The notes beneath the pieces were generated by a model. That model had not been told where the DNA came from, made no database searches, and saw only the letters and a program-made list of their open reading frames with translations. Below, one piece after another: positions 22,717 to 27,900 of a stretch of DNA of 36,319 nucleotides (positions within the stretch are counted from its first letter, which is position 1; each line of letters starts with the position of its first letter). Location: positions 1 to 36,319 of the IMG/VR virus record IMGVR_UViG_3300042549_010402, one strand, 5' to 3'. The translations under genes were made by a program, and so were the position numbers. The DNA comes from a virus.

Positions 22717-23351
22717 GGGGTCTGGTCCTTTCGGGCGAAGGCGGGGCGGGCGGCGCGGATGGCGTCGATCGAGGCCACGGCCGCTCGCCGCTCCTCAAGC
22801 GCGCCCGCGCGCGTCTCTTCTTTTTGGGTTGGGACGGGCTGGGACGGGGCAGCGTCTACAGACGCTCTCGTAGACCGCTGGCGAGACGGTGCTGTAGACG
22901 CACCTGTAGACGCGTCTACCGTCGCGTCTCGTAGACGGCGTGTAGATGCGTCGGTAGACGGTGCTGTAGACGCGTCTACACGCACGCGTGACTCTCGCCA
23001 CCGGCGCTGACGCTCCGTCTTGGCGGCGCGCTCCTCGTCGAGCTGGGCCCTCGTGGGCTGGTAGTCGGCCCAATCGTGGAAGGCGTAGCCGTCAACGGTG
23101 CGCTCAAGGAGCCCCGCCGCGAAGAGGGCCGCGACGGCGCGCTCCACGAGCTCTGCGGGCAGACGCACCGCACGCTGCGCCCGCGCGATGGTGAAGCGCC
23201 CATCGGTGCGGCGGCGCGCGCAGTCGCACCCCAGGTGCAGCCAGCACATCCACGCGGCCCCCAGGAGCGCCACATCGTCGCCGCAGGCCCGCTCGAGGCC
23301 GTCGGCCTTGGGGTGGTCGGGCAGCAGATCATCCACACGCAGCCAGCTCAT
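22713..23351 (-). CDS. Replication initiator-like winged-helix protein containing iteron-like coding repeats
   Basis: This 212-aa protein begins MSWLRVDDLLPDHPKADGL. Its N-terminal 110 residues are a winged-helix type domain (FTIARAQRAVRLPAELVERA, VAALFAAGLLERTVDGYAFH) similar in style to DnaD/replisome-organizer proteins that load helicase. Residues about 123-167 are a tetrapeptide-periodic linker (VDASTAPSTDAST, TVDASTGASTAPS) encoded by the GTAGACGC repeats at 22852-22980. The C-terminus is basic and could touch the helicase. It is coupled to the DnaB-like gene by an ATGA-type overlap. Origin binding is inferred from context. Confidence 0.7.
   Translation of the reverse strand: MSWLRVDDLLPDHPKADGLERACGDDVALLGAAWMCWLHLGCDCARRRTDGRFTIARAQRAVRLPAELVERAVAALFAAGLLERTVDGYAFHDWADYQPTRAQLDEERAAKTERQRRWRESRVRVDASTAPSTDASTRRLRDATVDASTGASTAPSRQRSTRASVDAAPSQPVPTQKEETRAGALEERRAAVASIDAIRAARPAFARKDQTP
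22852..22980. repeat. Iteron-like GTAGACGC repeats, candidate replication origin
   Basis: Seven GTAGA(C/T) copies on the + strand begin at 22870, 22894, 22906, 22931, 22942, 22954 and 22966, with spacings of 24, 12, 25, 11, 12 and 12 bases. Three inverted copies start at 22852, 22912 and 22972. Two merge into perfect palindromes: GTAGACGCGTCTAC (22906-22919) and TGTAGACGCGTCTACA (22965-22980). A pyrimidine stretch CTCTTCTTTTTG (22815-22826) lies next to the array. Iterons inside the initiator gene beside a DnaB gene match the lambda O-ori layout. Confidence 0.65.
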
Positions 23352-23923
23352 CGTACCCACCTGCTCAGATAGAGACCCTGCCCCACAGCCCACGGCCGCA
23401 ACTGCTCGACGCCCACAGCCTCGGCGGTGCGCGCCTTCACCCACGGCACGTCGCCCCAGGGCACCGCGGCCACGAGCTGGTGCTCGCGGAGCTCGACGAC
23501 GAGGAGCGCCACGCCGCCGAGGAGCGCCACGCGCTCGAGGTCGTCTTGCTGGTGCTGCGGGATCTCGGCGCGCGCGAGCCTCGACGGGCGGCTCTTCGCT
23601 TCGAGCGCCAGCGCGCGCCCGCCGCGCAGCACGCCCTGAAAGTCTGCGGGCCCGTGCCCGACGATGCGCAGCTCGCGCCCGCCCGCGCCGGTGAACGCCA
23701 CCGGTGGGCCGACGTGGCGCACGTGGGCGAGGCCTGCGAGGTGCGCCGCCGCGTGCTGCGACGTCAGCCACGTCTCGAAGGCTGCGCCCGCGTCGCGAGC
23801 AGCGTGCCCGCCCGCGACGCGCGCGCCGCTCTTGCGCTGGCGCGGGGGCAGGGGGGCGACGTCGAGGCCGTCTACGGCAGCGGCGCGCGCGCGGTCGATT
23901 GCGTTGGGCCGGGCGGCGATCAT
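23348..23923 (-). CDS. RecU-like Holliday junction resolvase
   Basis: This 191-aa nuclease has the RecU pattern. Residues 45-50 (AGAAFE) give Glu50. GPADFQGVL holds Asp94, and GGRALALEAKS holds Glu108 and Lys110 as the D...ExK metal site. IPQHQQDDLERVALLGGVAL (121-140) carries the conserved His-Gln (124-125) and the following hydrophobic strand. RecU cuts four-way junctions; in phages it resolves recombination or replication intermediates before packaging. It is coupled to its neighbours on both sides (ATGA overlaps) and lies next to the initiator gene. A RecT-like protein in the other operon could be a functional partner. Confidence 0.8.
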   Translation of the reverse strand: MIAARPNAIDRARAAAVDGLDVAPLPPRQRKSGARVAGGHAARDAGAAFETWLTSQHAAAHLAGLAHVRHVGPPVAFTGAGGRELRIVGHGPADFQGVLRGGRALALEAKSRPSRLARAEIPQHQQDDLERVALLGGVALLVVELREHQLVAAVPWGDVPWVKARTAEAVGVEQLRPWAVGQGLYLSRWVR

Positions 23924-24333
23924 CGCTCACCCCGCGCCGCACGCATCCACGGCAGCCCATCGCGGGCCGCGGTTTCGAGGTCTTCGAGGGAGTCGTTCAG
24001 CGCATCGAGGTCACCGCCGTCGACGGCCACGCGGCGGGCCTGCGCGGCCACGGACTGCGCCAGCGACGCGATGCGCAGCCCCAAGCGCGCCCGGTGGATC
24101 GCGACGACGCGCGGGTCGCAGCGCCACGGCGGCGGGAGCTGGTCTTCGTCGCGCGTGTCGCCTTCGGCCGCGAGCGCCGCACCCGCGGCGTCGAGCACCA
24201 CGGCGGCCGGGAGCACCGTCGCCCGCACGGGCGCGCGCCGCGGGTTCGCGTGATGGCCGCACAGCATACCCACGGTCGCAGCCGTCGGGCAGCCGGGGTG
24301 CAGACAGCGGGCGTGGCGAGGGAGCGCGCTCAC
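23920..24333 (-). CDS. Small zinc-finger-like protein
   Basis: This 137-aa protein starts at GTG 24333, which overlaps the previous stop as GTGA. The N-terminus has CLHPGCPTAATVGMLCGHH, a C-x4-C-x9-C-x2-H arrangement that can bind zinc. The remainder is helical, with RRVAVDGGDLDALNDSLEDL and a C-terminal DGLPWMRAARGER. A similar Cys/His spacing appears in the gene two positions upstream in the operon (24608-25462) and in the + strand gene 27469-27798. A DNA- or RNA-binding role is plausible but not shown. Confidence 0.6.
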   Translation of the reverse strand: MSALPRHARCLHPGCPTAATVGMLCGHHANPRRAPVRATVLPAAVVLDAAGAALAAEGDTRDEDQLPPPWRCDPRVVAIHRARLGLRIASLAQSVAAQARRVAVDGGDLDALNDSLEDLETAARDGLPWMRAARGER

Positions 24334-24608
24334 GCGGCCCTCGTCGCGGTGCGTGCCCAGCCGCAGCCCGCGCAAGTGACGCGCACAGCGCCCTCGACGG
24401 CCGTGAGCTCGTCGGGCGCGTACGTTAGCGCCTGGTGCTCGCACTCCTGCGCGCGGTCGGCGCGGCAGAGGCGCAGCGCGTCGCCCTCGGGGTAGCTCTT
24501 CTGCGAGAGCGGGTCGCGCCACCAGTCGTCACGCGAAGAGCGGACCCAGCCGCGCGAAAGCAGCTCCTCGGTGGTGGGGTCGTGCGGGAGCTGAGCGGCC
24601 GCGCCCAT
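24330..24608 (-). CDS. Small Cys-rich hypothetical protein
   Basis: This is a 92-aa protein from ATG 24608, in TGATG overlap with the upstream stop; a GTG at 24611 adds one residue. It contains TTEELLSRGWVRSSRDDWWR followed by LCRADRAQEC and VTCAGCGWART. The two cysteine pairs look like a zinc ribbon. No family assigned. It belongs to the early leftward block between the regulator and replication genes. Confidence 0.6.
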   Translation of the reverse strand: MGAAAQLPHDPTTEELLSRGWVRSSRDDWWRDPLSQKSYPEGDALRLCRADRAQECEHQALTYAPDELTAVEGAVRVTCAGCGWARTATRAA

Positions 24609-25462
24609 CACGCGCGCCTCGCGATGCGGAGGAGCACGAGGTAGCCCATGAGGTCGAGCTCGACGTCTTCACCCGCCGAGGCCCCGCGCGCGAGGCGCGA
24701 GAGCTTGTCGTCGATGCGCACCAGCAGTTGCTCGATGGGCGTCGCGCGGGAGAACACCCGCACCGGCGCGAGCGCGCTGTTGCCGTAGGCGGCGTTCTTC
24801 GCGACGAGCATGGTGCCGAGCGCGTCGAGCTCGCTGCGCACCTTCGCCGCGAAGTCGGAGGCGGGGGCCTCGACGACTGCGGCCGAACTCTCCGAAGAAA
24901 CCGGATGGTTCACCACGACGGCCGCGGGCTTCTTCGCAGGCGCCTTCTTCGACGCCGCGGGCTTCGCTGCGGAGACCTTCGCGGGCGGGTTCTCGCTCCC
25001 GTTCGCGACGCACCGCGCCGCGGCCTCTTCGTCGGTGAGCTTGTACTGCACGCGCAGACCCATCGCGGCCGTGCGGTGCTTGCGGCAGAACGGAACCAAC
25101 GCAGGGGAGCACCCGCGCGCGCCGGCGGAAGGCTCGGCGCAGTCAGGGCGCGAGCACTTCACGCTCGCAACGACGTCGTCGACGGTGGGCGCAGCCTCGA
25201 CACCGGACCCGCCGTGCGCGGCCTTCACGGCGGCCTTCAGGCCCGCGACGATGTTGGCGGGCGTGCCGCTCGCGAGCGACGTCACGACTCCGCCGCGGGC
25301 GATGCACGCCGTCCCGGGGGCCTTGCGCATCGCGAGCGTTGCGCGGCCGTGGTCGTCGCCGCACGCGAGGTGCAGCACAGCCACGCCGCTCTTCGGGTCG
25401 TACGTGAACACGTCGTATCCGCCCGTGGGCGGGTCGATGTGCGTAGGCTCGCGCACGCTCAT
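24608..25462 (-). CDS. Zinc-finger protein fused to a DUF1599-like (nucleotide-modification-associated) domain
   Basis: This 284-aa protein is modular. Residues 1-95 are an N-terminal alpha/beta region (GYDVFTYDPKSGVAVLHLACG). Residues 103-130 hold CSRPDC...CRKH, a C-x4-C-x17-C-x2-H zinc finger. Residues 160-185 are a Lys/Ala/Pro linker (KKAPAKKPAAVVV). Residues 205-282 carry the C-terminal domain AKNAAYGNSALAPVRVFSRA...RIDDKLSRLARG...GEDVELDLMGYLVLLRIA. That last module matches my memory of the DUF1599 or nucleotide-modification-associated domain found in phages next to modified-base genes. The biochemical role of that family is not settled. ATG 25462 overlaps the stop of the membrane-protein gene. 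Confidence 0.7.
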   Translation of the reverse strand: MSVREPTHIDPPTGGYDVFTYDPKSGVAVLHLACGDDHGRATLAMRKAPGTACIARGGVVTSLASGTPANIVAGLKAAVKAAHGGSGVEAAPTVDDVVASVKCSRPDCAEPSAGARGCSPALVPFCRKHRTAAMGLRVQYKLTDEEAAARCVANGSENPPAKVSAAKPAASKKAPAKKPAAVVVNHPVSSESSAAVVEAPASDFAAKVRSELDALGTMLVAKNAAYGNSALAPVRVFSRATPIEQLLVRIDDKLSRLARGASAGEDVELDLMGYLVLLRIARRA

Positions 25463-25680
25463 CGCGGCCCCCAGGGCTGCGTCGCGACGCAGGCAGCAGC
25501 CACCGCGAGCACGAGGCCCGCGTAGATCAGCGCGCGCCCGAGCTCGGCGGCCGCGGGCTCGTTCGTCACGACCCACGCCCCGCAGAGCACGATCGCAGCG
25601 CCCCCGCACGAGGCGAGCACCAGCGCGAGCGTGTAGACGCTGGCGGGGATCGACGGGAGACTCTCGCGCGCGGGCCTCAC
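25459..25680 (-). CDS. Small inner-membrane protein, two helices
   Basis: This 73-aa protein starts at GTG 25680 in GTGA overlap with the regulator gene. Two hydrophobic segments are visible, VYTLALVLASCGGAAIVLCG (about 15-34) and LIYAGLVLAVAAACVA (about 51-66), with a short loop between. It is the second gene of the leftward early operon. Early small membrane proteins of temperate phages often exclude superinfecting phage or modulate host membrane processes, but no specific role can be read here. Confidence 0.68.
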   Translation of the reverse strand: MRPARESLPSIPASVYTLALVLASCGGAAIVLCGAWVVTNEPAAAELGRALIYAGLVLAVAAACVATQPWGPR

Positions 25681-25937
25681 GCAGCCCTCGTGGCGTCGGT
25701 GGCCGGCACGGCGTCGGGATCGACGACCGCGTCAGCGTCAACGATGTGCCCGAACAGCTCTTCAACGGTGGAACCCAACGCCCGCGCGAGCCGCAGCGCG
25801 TGCCCGGAGTTGGGCGTTTGCCCGCGCTCGATGCGGGAGATCGTCCCTTGCGGGACTCCCGAGCGTTCGGCGAGCTGCTCTTGATCGAGGCCCGCACGTC
25901 GGCGGGCAACGCGAACCGGCGAGTCGTGGTCGTCCAT
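25677..25937 (-). CDS. XRE-family regulator heading the leftward operon (Cro-like)
   Basis: This 86-aa DNA-binding protein has the helix-turn-helix ARRRAGLDQEQLAERSGVPQ-GTISRIERGQTPNS (about 10-43) and a further helix LRLARALGSTVEELFG, then an acidic Ala/Asp tail. The ATG at 25937 is preferred because a TTGCAT-N17-CATATT promoter would start transcription 3 bases before it. ATGs at 25955 and 26006 are possible but lie in the promoter/operator region. Being small, single-domain and divergent from the longer XRE repressor, it is likely the lytic-side Cro equivalent. Confidence 0.8.
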   Translation of the reverse strand: MDDHDSPVRVARRRAGLDQEQLAERSGVPQGTISRIERGQTPNSGHALRLARALGSTVEELFGHIVDADAVVDPDAVPATDATRAA

Positions 25938-25946
25938 GCGCGACGG

Positions 25947-25975
25947 AATATGCATGATCGTTTCGGGATATGCAA
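25947..25975 (-). promoter_or_regulatory. Leftward early promoter TTGCAT-N17-CATATT
   Basis: On the - strand TTGCAT (25970-25975) and CATATT (25947-25952) are 17 bases apart. Predicted start is about 25940, giving a nearly leaderless message for ATG 25937. The -35 coincides with the operator at 25970-25983. Confidence 0.6.
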
Positions 25976-25983
25976 CATCGCAT
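25970..25983. promoter_or_regulatory. Operator ATGC-N6-GCAT (copy 1)
   Basis: The site reads ATGCAACATCGCAT, with arms identical to the other two copies. It overlaps the -35 of the leftward promoter, so a bound regulator would repress that promoter. Confidence 0.65.
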
Positions 25984-26000
25984 CGCGGTACTATGTTTAG

Positions 26001-26014
26001 ATGCACCTATGCAT
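26001..26014. promoter_or_regulatory. Operator ATGC-N6-GCAT (copy 2)
   Basis: The site reads ATGCACCTATGCAT. It starts 31 bp from copy 1, close to three helical turns, allowing cooperative binding on one DNA face. It overlaps the -10 of the repressor promoter, implying autoregulation. Confidence 0.65.
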
Positions 26015-26017
26015 ACT
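26012..26017 (+). promoter_or_regulatory. Candidate -10 CATACT of the repressor gene (leaderless)
   Basis: CATACT is placed so that transcription would start at the ATG 26024. A clear -35 is absent, as is usual for repressor-maintenance promoters that need activation. Confidence 0.4.
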
Positions 26018-26023
26018 CACTGT

Positions 26024-26521
26024 ATGTTCAAGACGGATCGACTCCGTGAGCTTCGCGGCTCGCGCGGTCTCACTCAGGCCGTGCTCGCGGCCCGCGCTGG
26101 CACCACGCAGGGCACGCTGTCGCGCATCGAGAAGGGTGAGATCAAAGAGCGCCCCGACCGGCAGCTCGCGCGTCGGCTCGCGGCCGCGCTGTCGGTGCCG
26201 CTCTCCGAGATCTTCGACGACGAGGAGCCGGGCGAGGTACCCGCCGAGGCCCCCACTGCAGCGGCAAGCACGATCACCAGCATGGGCGCGTACGAGCGCG
26301 ATCTGCTGAGCGCGGTAGATCCGGCCCGGCACTCCATCAGCGACCTCGTGGCTGCGCGCGCCGCGCTGGTCTCTATGGAGGAGCTCACAGGCTCGCCCGT
26401 CGAGCTCACCAGCAGCACGGCGCGGCGGTGGCTCGACGCGGCATCGGAGGTCCGCGCGATGCGCCTCGCGCAGACGGCGCAGTCGGTGACGGCGCGCTAC
26501 GCCCGCGGCAAAGACTCGTAA
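26024..26521 (+). CDS. XRE-family repressor (CI-like)
   Basis: This 165-aa regulator has an N-terminal helix-turn-helix (RLRELRGSRGLTQAVLAARA-GTTQGTLSRIEKGEI, about 5-39), a following helix (LARRLAAALSVPLSEIFDD), then a Glu/Ala/Pro linker and a helical C-terminal region (HSISDLVAARAALVSMEELT...WLDAASEVRAMRLAQT) likely for oligomerisation. There is no Ser-Lys S24 autopeptidase domain, so induction is not by LexA-like self-cleavage. ATG 26024 is chosen from the leaderless promoter; ATG 26009 would add five residues. It is divergent from the Cro-like gene and flanked by three matching operators. Confidence 0.82.
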   Translation: MFKTDRLRELRGSRGLTQAVLAARAGTTQGTLSRIEKGEIKERPDRQLARRLAAALSVPLSEIFDDEEPGEVPAEAPTAAASTITSMGAYERDLLSAVDPARHSISDLVAARAALVSMEELTGSPVELTSSTARRWLDAASEVRAMRLAQTAQSVTARYARGKDS

Positions 26522-26542
26522 AACAAGGCATTATTCGCGTTT

Positions 26543-26556
26543 ATGCGAATTCGCAT
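26543..26556. promoter_or_regulatory. Operator ATGC-N6-GCAT (copy 3, perfect palindrome)
   Basis: ATGCGAATTCGCAT is a 14-bp perfect palindrome located 9 bases upstream of the -35 of the rightward promoter, in an AT-rich island after the repressor gene. Confidence 0.65.
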
Positions 26557-26565
26557 CAAACAGAA

Positions 26566-26594
26566 TTGACGCCGCATATTCGGCGATGCATAGT
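26566..26594 (+). promoter_or_regulatory. Rightward early promoter TTGACG-N17-CATAGT
   Basis: TTGACG (26566-26571) and CATAGT (26589-26594) are 17 bases apart, a good sigma70 match. Start would be near 26601, 41 bases before GTG 26642. It should transcribe the string of small genes through to the integrase. Confidence 0.65.
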
Positions 26595-26641
26595 GCCTTC
26601 ACCGCAGCGCGCCACCCCACGGCGCCGCGGTGGAGCACCTC

Positions 26642-26851
26642 GTGTCACGTACCCGTAAGATCCCCGCTCGTAGCATCGGCAACACGCACCTCAGCGCAGC
26701 CGCGCTCCGCACCGCCCCGGCCCCCGCGGGCTCGTTCTGCGGCGGCTGCGGCCTCGCGATCGACGCTGGCGCCCCCGCCCTCGTGTGGGAGTCGCTGTCG
26801 ATGGTCGTGCGCTACCACGGCGCCCCCTGCCGCGCGCGGGTGGCCTCGTGA
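26642..26851 (+). CDS. Small zinc-ribbon-like protein
   Basis: This 69-aa protein starts at GTG 26642 with GGAG six bases upstream; GTG 26630 is an alternative. It contains AGSFCGGCGLAIDAGAPALV and RYHGAPCRARVAS: a CxxC pair plus His/Cys near the end, the layout of small zinc ribbons that lie at the head of early operons. It is the first gene after the rightward promoter. Function unknown. Confidence 0.6.
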   Translation: MSRTRKIPARSIGNTHLSAAALRTAPAPAGSFCGGCGLAIDAGAPALVWESLSMVVRYHGAPCRARVAS

Positions 26852-26982
26852 GCCGCCGTTACTGGGAGATGTCGCCCGACGACGTGCGCGACGACGACGC
26901 GCGGTACTTCGCCGCCGAGGCTGCGCGCCGCGAGCGTGAGGAGCAGGCCGACGAGAGCGACGACGCCGAGGTGTCGCTGTGA
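26848..26982 (+). CDS. Very small acidic hypothetical protein
   Basis: This 44-aa product has GTG 26848 overlapping the previous stop as GTGA and its stop overlapping the next GTG. The sequence MSRRYWEMSPDDVRDDDARY continues as an acidic helix rich in Glu, Asp and Arg. The overlaps on both sides are the main evidence that it is real. Confidence 0.6.
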   Translation: MSRRYWEMSPDDVRDDDARYFAAEAARREREEQADESDDAEVSL

Positions 26983-27206
26983 CCGCGCACCACCCCAGCG
27001 CGCTCGAAGCGCCCAGCGCCGCGGACCTCGCGGACTTCGCGGCGTGGCTCACGGAGCGGCAGCCCGAGATCATCGACGAGATCGACCGCGAGGCCACCGA
27101 GAGCACGCGCGACGACGGGTGCCTCTACTACGACCGCCTGCCGTCGGATGACGTTGACCCTTTCAACCCCTGGATCACGGCGATCGCCCGCGAGGTGCTG
27201 TCGTGA
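26979..27206 (+). CDS. Small acidic hypothetical protein
   Basis: This 75-aa protein starts at GTG 26979 in GTGA overlap. The sequence contains ADLADFAAWLTERQPEIIDE and CLYYDRLPSDDVDPFNPWIT: a helical N-terminus followed by an aromatic segment. Strongly acidic small early proteins are often DNA mimics or inhibitors of host factors, but no evidence beyond charge exists here. Confidence 0.65.
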   Translation: MTAHHPSALEAPSAADLADFAAWLTERQPEIIDEIDREATESTRDDGCLYYDRLPSDDVDPFNPWITAIAREVLS

Positions 27207-27472
27207 AGGACGACGCCCTGCCCCAGTGGATGCAGCGCGCGCGCTCCCTTGAGGTCGACCGCGCCCGCGTCGAGACGATCCGCGCCGCGGTCGCCGCCGC
27301 GTGGCCCCACTACGAGGTGTCGCTCGACGTCGTGCGCCTGGTCGACACGACGGCGACGGCGGTGCTGGTGCTGCGCCAGCACGGCGCCGCGGCGCTCACC
27401 ACGACGGTGCACGGGTACGACGCCGAGAGCACCCTCGACACACTCGCGTCGTGGGCCCAGGTGACGCCGTGA
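27203..27472 (+). CDS. Small hypothetical protein
   Basis: This 89-aa protein starts at GTG 27203 in GTGA overlap with the previous stop. It has a helix (QRARSLEVDRARVETIRAAV) followed by beta strands (YEVSLDVVRLVDTTATAVLV), an alpha-beta pattern without recognised motif. Part of the translationally coupled early chain. Confidence 0.62.
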   Translation: MKDDALPQWMQRARSLEVDRARVETIRAAVAAAWPHYEVSLDVVRLVDTTATAVLVLRQHGAAALTTTVHGYDAESTLDTLASWAQVTP

Positions 27473-27798
27473 GCGCGGTCATCGACCGCACGGTGGTCCC
27501 CGTCGCGCGCCTCACGCGCCGCGAGCAGTGCTTCCGCTGCGAGCCGTTCAGCGCGGTGATCACGGCCGCGACGTGCCTTGCACGACAGGGCGCGACCTAC
27601 ACAGGCGGGCGGATGCGCGGCCACCTGCCGACGCAGCACCCGGCCCACCCCGAGTGCTCGCGCTGCGAGCTCGGCGCCGCCGTGATGCGCCGCGTGCCCG
27701 CCACGAAGTCGACGCTCCCGCAGTGCAGCGTGGTCGGGTGCAACGCGCGCGTCCTCGGCGCGGGCCGCCGCAAGCCGCTCTGCGAGCGCCACCGATAG
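27469..27798 (+). CDS. Cys-rich zinc-binding-like protein
   Basis: This 109-aa protein starts at GTG 27469 (GTGA overlap). Cysteines are spaced as QCFRCEPFS, AATCLARQ, ECSRCELG and finally CSVVGCNARVLGAG...LCERHR, a C-x4-C-x13-C-x2-H arrangement. At least two zinc sites are likely. The last motif resembles those of the leftward genes at 23920 and 24608. It ends the first coupled block; a 102-bp gap with a strong hairpin follows. Confidence 0.65.
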   Translation: MSAVIDRTVVPVARLTRREQCFRCEPFSAVITAATCLARQGATYTGGRMRGHLPTQHPAHPECSRCELGAAVMRRVPATKSTLPQCSVVGCNARVLGAGRRKPLCERHR

Positions 27799-27808
27799 CA
27801 GCGTCGCA

Positions 27809-27856
27809 GAGAGCCCGCGCGCCCCGGCTGGACGGAGCTACGGCGCGCGCGGTCTC
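27809..27856 (+). promoter_or_regulatory. Hairpin in the leader of the RecT-like gene
   Basis: GAGAGCCCGCGCGCC (27809-27823) can pair with GGCGCGCGCGGTCTC (27842-27856) in 13 of 15 positions around an 18-base loop. No T-run follows, so it is more likely a processing or translation-control element than a terminator. The ribosome site GGAGG is 8 bases before ATG 27901. Confidence 0.5.
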
Positions 27857-27900
27857 CCTCGGATGCTGCTCTCAACGGACAACATTTCGGAGGTTCTTCG

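Noticed and set aside
22852-22980. CRISPR array
   Set aside because: The repeats are 8-9 bases, 11-25 bases apart, without unique 30-base spacers, and lie inside a coding gene; iteron-like repeats explain them better.
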